Source of the DNA: RZZS01 sp964498755
GTDB lineage: Bacteria > Pseudomonadota > Alphaproteobacteria > Micavibrionales > Micavibrionaceae
Assembly: GCA_964498755.1 (NCBI GenBank)
Contig: CAZCIB010000002.1
Span: 1 to 64,000 of the forward strand
Length of the DNA: 64,000 nt
Direction of reading: 5' to 3'
Below, one piece after another: positions 56,333 through 63,798 of this stretch. The notes beneath the pieces are model-generated. The model ran no database searches. It worked only from the letters and a program-made list of their open reading frames with translations, and was not told the origin of the DNA. Numbering within the stretch: the stretch's first letter is position 1; each line of letters starts with the position of its first letter. The translations under genes and the position numbers were made by a program.

Positions 56333-56407
56333 AGAAGCGAGAAGCGAGAAGCGAGAAGCGAGAAAATATCTATAAAAATCTCGCTTCTCGTTTCTTGTAA
56401 CTCGCCA
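56333..56407. repeat. tandem-unit hairpin element D (GCGAGAA family)
   Basis: The left arm (56333-56363) is four and a half copies of the 7-bp unit AGAAGCG. The right arm (56379-56407) is complementary, around an A/T-rich loop. It lies between the convergent stop codons of pagL (2 bases away) and nuoI (0 bases away), where it could act as a two-way barrier to transcription. Confidence 0.85.
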
Positions 56408-56896
56408 CTAACGATAAGGCGCGTCCTGTATCAGGTTTTGCGCGATCTGCGCTTCCCAGCGGTCGCCATTGGCGAGAAGACGCTCCTTGTTGTAATAAAG
56501 CTCTTCACGCGTTTCGGTCGCGAATTCGAAATTCGGCCCTTCGACGATGGCGTCAACCGGGCAGGCTTCCTGGCACAGCCCGCAATAGATGCACTTGGTC
56601 ATGTCAATGTCGTAGCGCGTCGTGCGGCGGGATCCGTCCTCGCGCGGCTCGGATTCAATCGTGATTGCCAGCGCCGGGCAAATCGCTTCGCATAATTTAC
56701 AGGCAATGCAGCGCTCTTCCCCGTTCGGATAGCGCCTGAGCGCGTGCTCGCCGCGGAAACGCGGGGATATAGGCCCCTTCTCATACGGGTAATTGATCGT
56801 CACGCGCGGCTTGAACAACGCGTATTTCAGCGTCAGAGCCATGCCACGCATGATTTCAGTGAGAAGGAAGGAGTTGATGAGGTTATTTACGGTCAC
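56408..56896 (-). CDS. nuoI: NADH-quinone oxidoreductase subunit I
   Basis: NuoI carries iron-sulfur clusters N6a and N6b, linking the peripheral arm of complex I to the quinone site. The 162 residues have two ferredoxin motifs: Cys63, Cys66, Cys69, Cys73 and Cys102, Cys105, Cys108, Cys112. I chose the GTG at 56896, which gives the usual length and an N-terminal amphipathic helix. An in-frame ATG at 56941 would add 15 residues (DPRLRGDD...) read from a REP element and is unlikely to be used. The GIY-YIG gene lies upstream, pagL converges downstream. Confidence 0.95.
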   Translation of the reverse strand: MTVNNLINSFLLTEIMRGMALTLKYALFKPRVTINYPYEKGPISPRFRGEHALRRYPNGEERCIACKLCEAICPALAITIESEPREDGSRRTTRYDIDMTKCIYCGLCQEACPVDAIVEGPNFEFATETREELYYNKERLLANGDRWEAQIAQNLIQDAPYR

Positions 56897-56914
56897 GTCA
56901 CGCTCTCTTTGAGT

Positions 56915-56940
56915 GTCATCCCCGCGAAGGCGGGGATCCA
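56915..56940. repeat. REP half-element left of the GIY-YIG gene
   Basis: GTCATCCCCGCGAAGGCGGGGATCCA contains a CCCCGC/GCGGGG-type palindrome of the widespread proteobacterial REP class (given as one 26-base span; core 56919-56936). A near-identical copy in the same orientation lies at 57251-57276, on the other side of the GIY-YIG gene. Confidence 0.85.
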
Positions 56941-56944
56941 AAAT

Positions 56945-57238
56945 CTAGGCAAGGGAATCGTACAGGTCATTCCATTCCGGGTTAAATTCGTTTATTCGTC
57001 TCAGTTTCCATTTCCTGTTCCATTTTTTCATCGCCTTTTCGCGCGCGATGGCCCCATTAATATCCGTATGATGCTCATAGAAAACAAGTTTGTCGACCCC
57101 GTATTTCTTTGTAAAACTGTCCGCCACCCCTTCCTTATGTTGCCAGACGCGTTTGATCAAATTGTTTGTTACGCCAATATACAAAGTTCCGTTTTCGCGG
57201 CTCGCAAGGATGTAGACGTAGTAGTTGTGGTCTTTCAT
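56945..57238 (-). CDS. GIY-YIG nuclease-domain protein
   Basis: A 97-residue single-domain GIY-YIG endonuclease-like protein. YVYIL (7-11) and LYIGVT (19-24) form the GIY-YIG signature, followed by Arg30, the HKEG turn and a Glu-containing helix (GAIAREKAMKKW). It ends NPEWNDLYDSLA, the ending typical of the very abundant stand-alone family found scattered in bacterial genomes. The cellular function of this family is unknown; DNA nicking is assumed from the fold. It lies between nuoH and nuoI, five bases from a REP on one side and 12 bases from a double REP on the other, suggesting it moved in as a cassette. Confidence 0.88.
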   Translation of the reverse strand: MKDHNYYVYILASRENGTLYIGVTNNLIKRVWQHKEGVADSFTKKYGVDKLVFYEHHTDINGAIAREKAMKKWNRKWKLRRINEFNPEWNDLYDSLA

Positions 57239-57250
57239 TTTTTATTACAT

Positions 57251-57316
57251 GTCATCCCCGCGTAGGCGGGGATCCAATGTCTGCTGGTTTTAGATTCCCG
57301 CCTTCGCGGGGATGAC
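57251..57316. repeat. bipartite REP element right of the GIY-YIG gene
   Basis: Two REP palindromes in opposite orientation: 57251-57276 (same orientation as the copy at 56915-56940, differing at one base in the loop) and 57293-57316 (inverted). GTCAT and ATGAC mark the outer edges. It fills the gap between the nuoH stop codon and the nuclease gene. Confidence 0.85.
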
Positions 57317-57338
57317 AAGGAGTGATACCAAATGCCGA

Positions 57339-58469
57339 TTAAAAACAGTTAAGAGTAATCCCTGCACCCTCTTGTACCAATCTGTGACTATATTGATGGC
57401 AATTTTCCCCTTCTTTCATAGGCGGAGCCGAGAGCGTATAGCCAGTTTTCTCAGAAACCCTGCTGTGTTTTTCTGGCAACGCGTCAAACGCCAGCAGCGT
57501 TCCCGACATCACGACGATCCAGATAAGCGTGAACGGCAGGAAGACTTTCCAGCCCAGTCTCATGAGCTGGTCATAGCGGTATCTCGGGAACGTCGCCCGC
57601 GCCCAGACGAAATAAAACATGACAAGCGCGGTCTTCAGCGCAAACCAGACCACGCCCGGCACGACGCCAAGGGCCTCGATCCCGAAGGGCGGCAGCCACC
57701 CGCCCAGAAACAGGATGACCGTCATCGCGCTCATCAAAATCATATTCGCGTATTCGCCGAGGAAAAACAGCGCGAACGTCATCGCCGAATATTCAACCAT
57801 GAACCCGCCGGACAGCTCCGACTCGCCTTCCGGCAGATCGAACGGGGCGCGGTTGGTCTCGGCGAGAATAGACACGAGAAAAACCACCAGCATCGGCAAG
57901 AGCATGACCTGCACCCACCACGGCCGCTCCGCCATGACAATGTCGGTCAGGTTCAGCGAGCCGACGCAGAGCAGGACCGCCACGATTACGAGGCCCATGG
58001 AAACCTCGTAGCTCACCATCTGCGAGGCCGAGCGCAGCCCGCCCAGAAACGCGTATTTCGAGTTCGAGGCCCATCCCGCCATGATCACGCCGTACACGCC
58101 CATGGACGAGACGGCGAAGAGGTACAAAATCCCGACATTGATATCGGCGATGACCAGCTGATAATCGACCGGGATCACCGCCCATGCGGCGAGCGCGAGC
58201 GTAAACGCCAGGACCGGGGCGAGCAGGAACACGGGCCGGTTCGCCTGTAGCGGAATAATGGTCTCCTTGGACAGGAGCTTGATCCCGTCGGCGATCGGCT
58301 GCAGCAGGCCAAGCGGCCCGACCAGCGTCGGCCCCTGCCTGCGCTGCATCGCGGAGAGAATCTTGCGCTCGGCGTAGGTGTAATACGCCACCGCCAGCAG
58401 AATGACGGTAATCATGAGGGTGATAGGCAGCAGGATTTCAATGGCGAAAGTCCAGACGAGTTCGATCAT
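57339..58469 (-). CDS. nuoH: NADH-quinone oxidoreductase subunit H
   Basis: NuoH forms the membrane part of the quinone-binding chamber of complex I. The 376 residues have eight or nine helices. [19 protein letters not shown] sits near the N-terminus, [16 protein letters not shown] is the quinone-site loop, and the [17 protein letters not shown] segment is near the end. After the last helix (FDALPEKH) come about 40 extra residues of unusual composition (ending [10 protein letters not shown]) that most NuoH proteins lack. AGGAG lies seven bases before the chosen ATG. An open frame of 29 residues upstream is hairpin-repeat DNA. Confidence 0.95.
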   Translation of the reverse strand: MIELVWTFAIEILLPITLMITVILLAVAYYTYAERKILSAMQRRQGPTLVGPLGLLQPIADGIKLLSKETIIPLQANRPVFLLAPVLAFTLALAAWAVIPVDYQLVIADINVGILYLFAVSSMGVYGVIMAGWASNSKYAFLGGLRSASQMVSYEVSMGLVIVAVLLCVGSLNLTDIVMAERPWWVQVMLLPMLVVFLVSILAETNRAPFDLPEGESELSGGFMVEYSAMTFALFFLGEYANMILMSAMTVILFLGGWLPPFGIEALGVVPGVVWFALKTALVMFYFVWARATFPRYRYDQLMRLGWKVFLPFTLIWIVVMSGTLLAFDALPEKHSRVSEKTGYTLSAPPMKEGENCHQYSHRLVQEGAGITLNCF

Positions 58470-58487
58470 GACTGTCTCCTGCACGCT

Positions 58488-58692
58488 CGAATCTCCGAAT
58501 CTTGGAATCTCGGAATCTCGGAATTTTTCCCGGGCGTCATTGCGAGCGAATAACATGAGCGCGGCAATCCAGATGATCCTGCCCGCAATCGCCTTTCCAT
58601 GGATTGCCGCGTCGGGCTTTCAGCCCTCCTCGCAATGACGATGCCGCAGGTTTCCTGGATTCCGAGATTCCGAGATTCCGAGATTCCGAAAT
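58488..58692. repeat. tandem-unit hairpin element F (GGAATCTC family), composite
   Basis: The left arm (58488-58525) has about five units of (C)GGAATCTC type. The right arm (58655-58692) has complementary GATTCCGA units. The loop holds a 106-bp REP-type element. On the coding strand the element begins directly at the MazG-like stop codon, whose TGA is followed by ATTTCGGAATCTCGG, and ends 18 bases before the nuoH ATG. No gene is present in the 223-bp gap. Confidence 0.85.
58535..58640. repeat. REP-type palindromic element inside hairpin F
   Basis: The ends CGTCATTGCGAG and CTCGCAATGACG are near-perfect inverted repeats. Inner halves GGCAATCCA and TGGATTGCC are also inverted. This is the common 'CGTCATTGCGAG...GCAATCCA' proteobacterial palindrome, a different class from the GTCATCCCC REPs nearby. 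It occupies the loop of element F exactly. Confidence 0.85.
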
Positions 58693-59103
58693 TCATGCCG
58701 CTTTATCCTTCTTGTCCTCAAAAAACTGCGCCAGGTCCGGCGGCGTATAATTCGGCCCTTTCAGGACCTTGCCGTCGCCCTCGCGGTAGATCGGCTTGCC
58801 GTCCTCGCCGAGCTTGCTCATGTTCGAGCGGTGCACCTCGTTAAACGCGGCTTCCTTTAAATCGCCAAGCCCCCACGATAAATAAGAGCCATCCAGAATA
58901 TACTGCAAATCGCTCAAGGCATCGAGGACTTCGACGATATCGTTGTTCGCGAGCGCGTCCCTGAGTTCATCCAGCTCTTCCTGCAGGAGCGACAGTCGCA
59001 GATTATTGATCCCTTCGTCTGAAATATCCGGCGCGTCCTTGTTTACCACGCCATAGGCTTCATGGAATTCGCGCACGCATTCGAGTGTGGTTCTATTGGT
59101 CAT
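58693..59103 (-). CDS. MazG-like / phosphoribosyl-ATP pyrophosphohydrolase-like NTPase
   Basis: A 136-residue all-alpha NTP pyrophosphohydrolase-like protein (MazG/PRA-PH superfamily, COG4696-like). The metal motif is visible as LLQEELDEL (Glu42, Glu43, Glu46) and EVLDALSDLQY (Glu58, Asp61, Asp65). DGSYLSWGL and a C-terminal GKVLKGPNYTPPDL follow. Members probably hydrolyse non-canonical or excess nucleotides; the substrate here is unknown. The gene lies between nuoG and nuoH, where complex I operons normally have nothing, with hairpin elements on both sides. It is apparently co-transcribed with the nuo genes. Confidence 0.85.
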   Translation of the reverse strand: MTNRTTLECVREFHEAYGVVNKDAPDISDEGINNLRLSLLQEELDELRDALANNDIVEVLDALSDLQYILDGSYLSWGLGDLKEAAFNEVHRSNMSKLGEDGKPIYREGDGKVLKGPNYTPPDLAQFFEDKKDKAA

Positions 59104-59114
59104 GTTATTCCTTT

Positions 59115-59185
59115 CGCTACTGCGCTGATTCGCTGTTTCAAAGACTTTATCGCATCAGCGCCGCAGCGAAACAGCGCCTCAGCGC
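59115..59185. repeat. tandem-unit hairpin element H (CGCTGNNN family)
   Basis: The left arm (59115-59139) is three 8-bp units starting CGCT (CGCTACTG, CGCTGATT, CGCTGTTT). The right arm (59151-59185) is four complementary units. The loop is 11 bases. It begins three bases after the nuoG stop codon and ends 11 bases before the MazG-like ATG. Confidence 0.8.
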
Positions 59186-59188
59186 AAA

Positions 59189-61264
59189 TTACTCCGCCGC
59201 CTCTTCCATTTCCTCTCCACGCAAAAACGCCTGCGCGCATTTTTGCATTGTATTTGAAGCGCGGCAGATCGCATTCGTCCGGTAAAAATCCTCAACCGGG
59301 CTTTTAAAATCATCCTTTAACAAGCTGCCTTTATTGCCAAATCCCCGCCATTCATGCTCAGGCTTTTCATCGACACGGGCGAACTGCGGATGATCCTTTA
59401 TGATCCGTTCACGCAACTGCGCCAGCGTATCATAGGGCAGCGTTTTATCCAGCGCGCCGGACAACGCCCGGATAATCTTCCAGTCCTCGCGCGCCTCGCC
59501 CGGCGGGAAGACCGCTTTCTTCGCCATCTGGACGCGCCCTTCGGTATTCATATACAGTCCGTCTTTTTCAGTATAGGCCGCGCCGGGGAAAATCACGTCG
59601 GCCCGGTGCGCGCCGAAATCGCCGTGATGCCCCTGATAGATCACGAAGGTCTGCCAGCCGATTTCCTTGCGCCCGTCGAATTCATCCGCGCCGAGCAGGT
59701 AAACCGCTTTGATCGAGCCGTCTTTGGTTCCGGCGAGTATATCGTGAAAGCCTTTACCTTTATCACCGGGGAGAAAACCCGTCCGCAATCCTGCGGCGCG
59801 GGAGGCGGCGCGTTGCAGCACGTTAAATCCGATCCAGTTTTCTTTTATAATTCGAAGCTTTTCAGCGCATTCATAAAGCAGCGCATGAACCGCCGCGCCG
59901 TCATCGCGTTCAAAGGCTCCGCTGCCGACGATCATCATCGGCTTCTCTGCGTCTTTCAAAATTTTGGCAAAGCCGCTGCGCGCCTTCATCAGTTTCTCGA
60001 GGTCGTCCGGTCCTGTCCCGAGATGCTCGTACGGATAGGTCAGTTCCACGGCCTCGCCGATCACGCCGACACTGATGCGCTTTTCCAGCCAGTTTTTACG
60101 AATGCGCGCATTGACGAGCGTGCCTTCCCAGCGCGGGTTAGAGCCGACGATCAAGACCGCGTCCGCCTCGTCAATCCCGGCAATGCCGCTATTGAACAGA
60201 TAGCCGGCGGGCGCGGACGCATCAAACTGGCTCCCGTCTGTGCGGCAATCAAGATTTCGGCTGCCAAGCGCATGCATCAGGTCTTTCAGCGCAACCATGG
60301 ATTCGGCTTCGCACAGATCCCCGGCCAGCGCCGCGATTTCATCGCCCTTAAACTTGCCAAGCTTTTCAGCCGTAAACGCAAGCGCTTCCTCCCAGCTCAC
60401 GGCCTTGAGCTTTTTGCTTTCCGGGTCGCGGATATAGGGCGTATCCAGCCTGCGTCGCTGCAATCCGTCATAGGCGAAGCGCGTGCGGTCGTTGATCCAT
60501 TCCTCGTTAATGTCCTCGTTGAGGCGCGGCAGAACGCGCATGACCTCGTTGCCGCGCGCGTCAACGCGGATATTGCAGCCGAGCGCGTCATGAACGTCGA
60601 TCGTCTCTGTTTTGCGCAGCTCCCATGGCCGCGCTTCAAACGCGTACGGCTTGGAGGTCAACGCCCCGACCGGGCAGATATCAATCAGGTTTCCGGAAAG
60701 CTCCGTTGTCACGTATTTCCCGGCATAAGGGGCGATCTCCGCGTTCTCGCCCCGGTTGATATAGCCGAGTTCGCTCGTTCCCGCTATCTCATCGCAGAAA
60801 CGTACGCAGCGCGTACACTGGATGCAGCGCGTCATAATCGTTTTCACAAGAGGCCCCAAATCCTTATTCGCGACAGCGCGCTTGGCCTCGTAATAGCGCG
60901 AACGGTCATAGCCGTAACCCATCGCCTGATCCTGCAGATCGCACTCCCCGCCCTGATCGCAGATCGGGCAGTCGAGCGGATGGTTGATCAGCAGCATCTC
61001 CATCACGCCGCGCCGGGCTTTGTGCACCATCTCGGTATCGGTCTTCACGACCATGCCGTCAGCGCAGGGCAGCGCGCAGGAGGGCTGCGGCTTCGGCGGC
61101 CCGCCCTCGATCTCCACAAGGCACATGCGGCAGTTCGCGGGAACGCTCAGCTTGTCGTGATAGCAAAAGCGCGGGATCTCGACGCCAAGCATCTCCGCCG
61201 CCTGCAAGACGGACATCCCCTGTTCGACCTCGATTTCATTACCGTCTATTGTGAGTTTGGGCAT
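59189..61264 (-). CDS. nuoG: NADH-quinone oxidoreductase subunit G
   Basis: NuoG is the largest peripheral-arm subunit of complex I and carries several iron-sulfur clusters. In 691 residues I see [2Fe-2S] N1b (Cys34, Cys45, Cys48, Cys63 or Cys67). N5 has His95, Cys99, Cys102 and Cys108. N4 has Cys147, Cys150, Cys153 and Cys197. The C-terminal molybdopterin-oxidoreductase-like domain has lost cofactor function. The extra N7 cysteine set of E. coli is absent, as usual in alphaproteobacteria. The ATG at 61264 has no ribosome site because a hairpin element lies directly upstream. A longer frame is repeat DNA. Confidence 0.96.
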   Translation of the reverse strand: MPKLTIDGNEIEVEQGMSVLQAAEMLGVEIPRFCYHDKLSVPANCRMCLVEIEGGPPKPQPSCALPCADGMVVKTDTEMVHKARRGVMEMLLINHPLDCPICDQGGECDLQDQAMGYGYDRSRYYEAKRAVANKDLGPLVKTIMTRCIQCTRCVRFCDEIAGTSELGYINRGENAEIAPYAGKYVTTELSGNLIDICPVGALTSKPYAFEARPWELRKTETIDVHDALGCNIRVDARGNEVMRVLPRLNEDINEEWINDRTRFAYDGLQRRRLDTPYIRDPESKKLKAVSWEEALAFTAEKLGKFKGDEIAALAGDLCEAESMVALKDLMHALGSRNLDCRTDGSQFDASAPAGYLFNSGIAGIDEADAVLIVGSNPRWEGTLVNARIRKNWLEKRISVGVIGEAVELTYPYEHLGTGPDDLEKLMKARSGFAKILKDAEKPMMIVGSGAFERDDGAAVHALLYECAEKLRIIKENWIGFNVLQRAASRAAGLRTGFLPGDKGKGFHDILAGTKDGSIKAVYLLGADEFDGRKEIGWQTFVIYQGHHGDFGAHRADVIFPGAAYTEKDGLYMNTEGRVQMAKKAVFPPGEAREDWKIIRALSGALDKTLPYDTLAQLRERIIKDHPQFARVDEKPEHEWRGFGNKGSLLKDDFKSPVEDFYRTNAICRASNTMQKCAQAFLRGEEMEEAAE

Positions 61265-61269
61265 TAGCT

Positions 61270-61369
61270 GGAATCTCCGAATCTCAGAATCTCGGAATCT
61301 CGGAAAATACAATAACATCCCGAAACGATAGCTTTCCGAGATTCTGAAGTTCCGAGATTCCGAGATTCC
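61270..61369. repeat. tandem-unit hairpin element G (GGAATCTC family)
   Basis: The left arm (61270-61307) has five 8-bp units of GGAATCTC type; the right arm (61333-61369) has complementary GATTCCGA units; a 25-bp loop lies between. It begins four bases after the nuoF stop codon and ends five bases before the nuoG ATG. Unit and orientation are as in element F, but without a REP in the loop. Confidence 0.85.
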
Positions 61370-61373
61370 ATTA

Positions 61374-62654
61374 TCATGCCGCCTCTCTCCGATATGCCAG
61401 TATCCGCTCTTCCATCTCGCTCCGGAAATGCCGTATAAGCCCCTGTATCGGCCAGGCGGAGGCGTCGCCGTGGGCGCAGATCGTATGACCCTCGATCTCC
61501 TTGGAAATATCCCAGAGCATATCTATTTCCTCGACTGTGGCGTCGCCCTTCACCATGCGCTTCATGACGCGCCACATCCAGCCCGTTCCCTCGCGGCAGG
61601 GCGTGCACTGGCCGCAGCTTTCATGCATATAGAAATAAGCGAGCCGCGTAATGGCGTAGATTAGGTCCGTCGACTTGTCCATCACGATCACCGCCGCCGT
61701 ACCGAGCCCGGACTGCACGGCGCGCAAGGAGTCGAAATCCATGGTCACGGTTTCGCAAATCTCTTTTGGCAAAAGCGGCGTGGATGAGCCGCCCGGAATA
61801 ACGGCTTTCAGATTATCCCAGCCCCCGCGCACGCCGCCCGCGTGTTTATCGATCAGCTCGCGCAAGGGAATGCCCATCTCTTCCTCGACGTTACAGGGCT
61901 GGTTGACATGGCCTGAGATGCAGAAAATTTTCGTGCCCGTATTCTTTTCATCCTTGCCAAGCCCGGCGAACCAGCTTCCGCCGCGCCGCATAATCGTCGG
62001 CACGACGGCAATCGTTTCCACGTTGTTGATCGTTGTCGGACAGGAATAGAGACCGGCCATCGCAGGAAACGGCGGCTTGTTGCGCGGCTCGCCCTTTTTG
62101 CCCTCAAGAGAGTTCAGCAGCGCGGTTTCCTCGCCGCAGATATAAGCGCCCGCCCCGCGATGCACGATCACGTCGAAATCCCAGCCGGACCCGGCGGCGT
62201 TTTTGCCCAAAAGCCCCGCGTCATAGGCCTCGGCAATCGCGCGCATCAAAGTCGAGCTTTCATCGTAAAACTCGCCGCGGATATAGATATAGGACGTATG
62301 CGCGCCTATCGCGAAGCCCGCGATCAACGCGCCTTCAAGAAGCTTATGCGGCTCGTTGCGCATAATTTCCCGGTCCTTGCAGGTGCCGGGCTCGCTCTCG
62401 TCGGCGTTAATAACCAGATAATGCGGCCGCTCGCCAAGCTCTTTCGGCATGAACGACCATTTCATCCCTGTCGGAAAACCCGCGCCGCCGCGTCCGCGTA
62501 AGGACGAAGCCTTCACCCCATCAATAATGGCCTCGCGGCCTTTGGCAATAATCGCTTTCGTGTCGTCCCAGTCGCCGCGCTTTCGCGCCGCGTCAAGCGC
62601 GTACGGCGCCCACCCATAGAGGTTCGTAAAAATTCTGTCGCTGTCCTGTAACAT
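61374..62654 (-). CDS. nuoF: NADH-quinone oxidoreductase subunit F
   Basis: NuoF binds NADH, FMN and cluster N3, the electron entry point of complex I. The 426 residues show the FMN loop [11 protein letters not shown] (53-63). The NADH-binding [18 protein letters not shown] region is in the middle, and the N3 cysteines lie in [12 protein letters not shown] with the fourth in HTICAHGDA near the end. Length is standard. It follows a small membrane-protein gene (63 bp) and nuoE. The stop is followed by hairpin element G. Confidence 0.98.
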   Translation of the reverse strand: MLQDSDRIFTNLYGWAPYALDAARKRGDWDDTKAIIAKGREAIIDGVKASSLRGRGGAGFPTGMKWSFMPKELGERPHYLVINADESEPGTCKDREIMRNEPHKLLEGALIAGFAIGAHTSYIYIRGEFYDESSTLMRAIAEAYDAGLLGKNAAGSGWDFDVIVHRGAGAYICGEETALLNSLEGKKGEPRNKPPFPAMAGLYSCPTTINNVETIAVVPTIMRRGGSWFAGLGKDEKNTGTKIFCISGHVNQPCNVEEEMGIPLRELIDKHAGGVRGGWDNLKAVIPGGSSTPLLPKEICETVTMDFDSLRAVQSGLGTAAVIVMDKSTDLIYAITRLAYFYMHESCGQCTPCREGTGWMWRVMKRMVKGDATVEEIDMLWDISKEIEGHTICAHGDASAWPIQGLIRHFRSEMEERILAYRREAA

Positions 62655-62717
62655 ACCTGCCGCCTGAAGAGTTACATTATGATTATCTTATTTATACTTG
62701 CGCGATATCAAGAGGGA

Positions 62718-63041
62718 TTACTGTTCTTCGCCGCCTTCCAGCTCTTCTTCGTCCTCATTATCGTTCAAATATTCCTCGCTCATCAGTTCCCGTAAACTCG
62801 GCAAATGCCAGCGCTGGAAAATAATCAGTCCCATTGAAAGGGCTGAAAAAATGAAAAGGAACAGGGAAGACCAGGACCGTGTTAAGAAACGCGCATATTC
62901 TTCGACCACAAATTCGAACATAAGCGCATACACCACAAATGACAGCAAGCCCCAGATCATAAGGCTGATATAGGCCCAGAAAATCAGCAAGGGCCCGAAT
63001 ACGCTTAGGAAATCCGCCAATCGCCAGTATTTATTTCGCAA
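62718..63041 (-). CDS. small membrane protein between nuoE and nuoF
   Basis: A 107-residue protein of unknown family. A long hydrophobic region at about residues 11-43 and a second helix at about 58-75 suggest two or three membrane passes. The C-terminus is strongly acidic (EDEEELEGGEEQ). I chose a TTG start at 63041, 11 bases inside the end of nuoE, because an AGAGG site lies 7 bases before it and the sequence upstream in frame is Arg-rich shadow of nuoE. Such a gene between nuoE and nuoF is seen in some alphaproteobacteria and may be an assembly or accessory factor; this is inference. Confidence 0.65.
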   Translation of the reverse strand: MRNKYWRLADFLSVFGPLLIFWAYISLMIWGLLSFVVYALMFEFVVEEYARFLTRSWSSLFLFIFSALSMGLIIFQRWHLPSLRELMSEEYLNDNEDEEELEGGEEQ

Positions 63042-63687
63042 TGCCCGCCTCTTTCGCCTGTTCCTCAAGCGTCGTCGGCCCGGACAAGGCCATGGAGCAT
63101 TTACGCCCGGCCTGCGAACCCGCAGGCGGCTCTTTGCCGCTGGCCAGATCGTCAAGAAGTCCGCGCATCGATTCCTCTGTCAAATCCTCGTAGTAATTGT
63201 CATTAATCTGAACCATAGGCGCGTTCACGCATGCGCCGAGGCACTCAACCTCTTCGATTGTAACCAATCCATCTTCCGTTGTCTCGCCCGGGCCGATCCC
63301 CAGCTCATCCCGGCAGGCCTTCATGACGGCGTCCGAACCGCAAAGCCAACAAGGAGTCGTCGTGCAGACCTGCAACAGATATTTTCCGATCGGCGCAAAA
63401 TGGTACATCGTGTAGAATGAAGCCACTTCGAGCACATGAATTTCCGGCTCGCCGACAATACGGGCGATTTCTTCCATCGCCGCAGCAGGCGTCCAGCCTC
63501 CATAAGGCGGATCAGCCTTTGCGCCGTCCTCAGCGACCTGACGCTGCGCAAGATCCAGTAAAGGCATAATCGCGCTGCGCCGCCGCCCCTTTGGATAGCG
63601 CGCCAATATCTCGTCGACCTTTCCGGGATCACGAAATTGAAAGCTTTCAGGCTGATACGGCGCGTTTCTGTCGAGGAGCTTTTTCAT
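63031..63687 (-). CDS. nuoE: NADH-quinone oxidoreductase subunit E
   Basis: NuoE carries the [2Fe-2S] cluster N1a in the NADH-dehydrogenase module of complex I. The 218 residues have the thioredoxin-like fold with ligands Cys108 and Cys113 (CTTTPCWLCG) and Cys149 and Cys153 (ECLGACVNAP), with the classical spacing. The C-terminal extension of about 45 residues is charged. A promoter candidate lies upstream. nuoA-D must be elsewhere, as the gene upstream is a divergent membrane protein. Confidence 0.97.
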   Translation of the reverse strand: MKKLLDRNAPYQPESFQFRDPGKVDEILARYPKGRRRSAIMPLLDLAQRQVAEDGAKADPPYGGWTPAAAMEEIARIVGEPEIHVLEVASFYTMYHFAPIGKYLLQVCTTTPCWLCGSDAVMKACRDELGIGPGETTEDGLVTIEEVECLGACVNAPMVQINDNYYEDLTEESMRGLLDDLASGKEPPAGSQAGRKCSMALSGPTTLEEQAKEAGIAK

Positions 63688-63756
63688 GACTTTTTATTGA
63701 TAGCGCTAAGCTGGATGGGGATCAATCGGACATAGCGCGAAACCCGGAATTAGCAT

Positions 63757-63785
63757 AGAATAAAGTTAATGAAATAGAAGCGCAA
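63757..63785 (-). promoter_or_regulatory. putative promoter for nuoE and following genes
   Basis: On the minus strand TTGCGC (63785-63780) and TATTCT (63762-63757) are separated by 17 bases, about 70 bp before the nuoE ATG. It lies in the 111-bp gap shared with the divergent gene at the right edge. Pattern evidence only. Confidence 0.35.
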
Positions 63786-63798
63786 TTCCTAACGCCCT

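Noticed and set aside
56897..56941. NuoI starting at the ATG in the REP
   Set aside because: The added residues are read from the REP palindrome. The GTG at 56896 gives the standard 162-residue length.
59354..61267. A 637-codon plus-strand open frame opposite nuoG
   Set aside because: It is the complement of a well-conserved complex I gene with all cluster ligands. Its translation has no domain and no ribosome site; long antisense frames arise from the codon bias.
36098..63687. A genomic island covering the accessory genes in the nuo region
   Set aside because: No integrase, attachment repeats or transposase are present. The accessory genes sit singly among conserved core genes, so piecemeal insertion is more likely.
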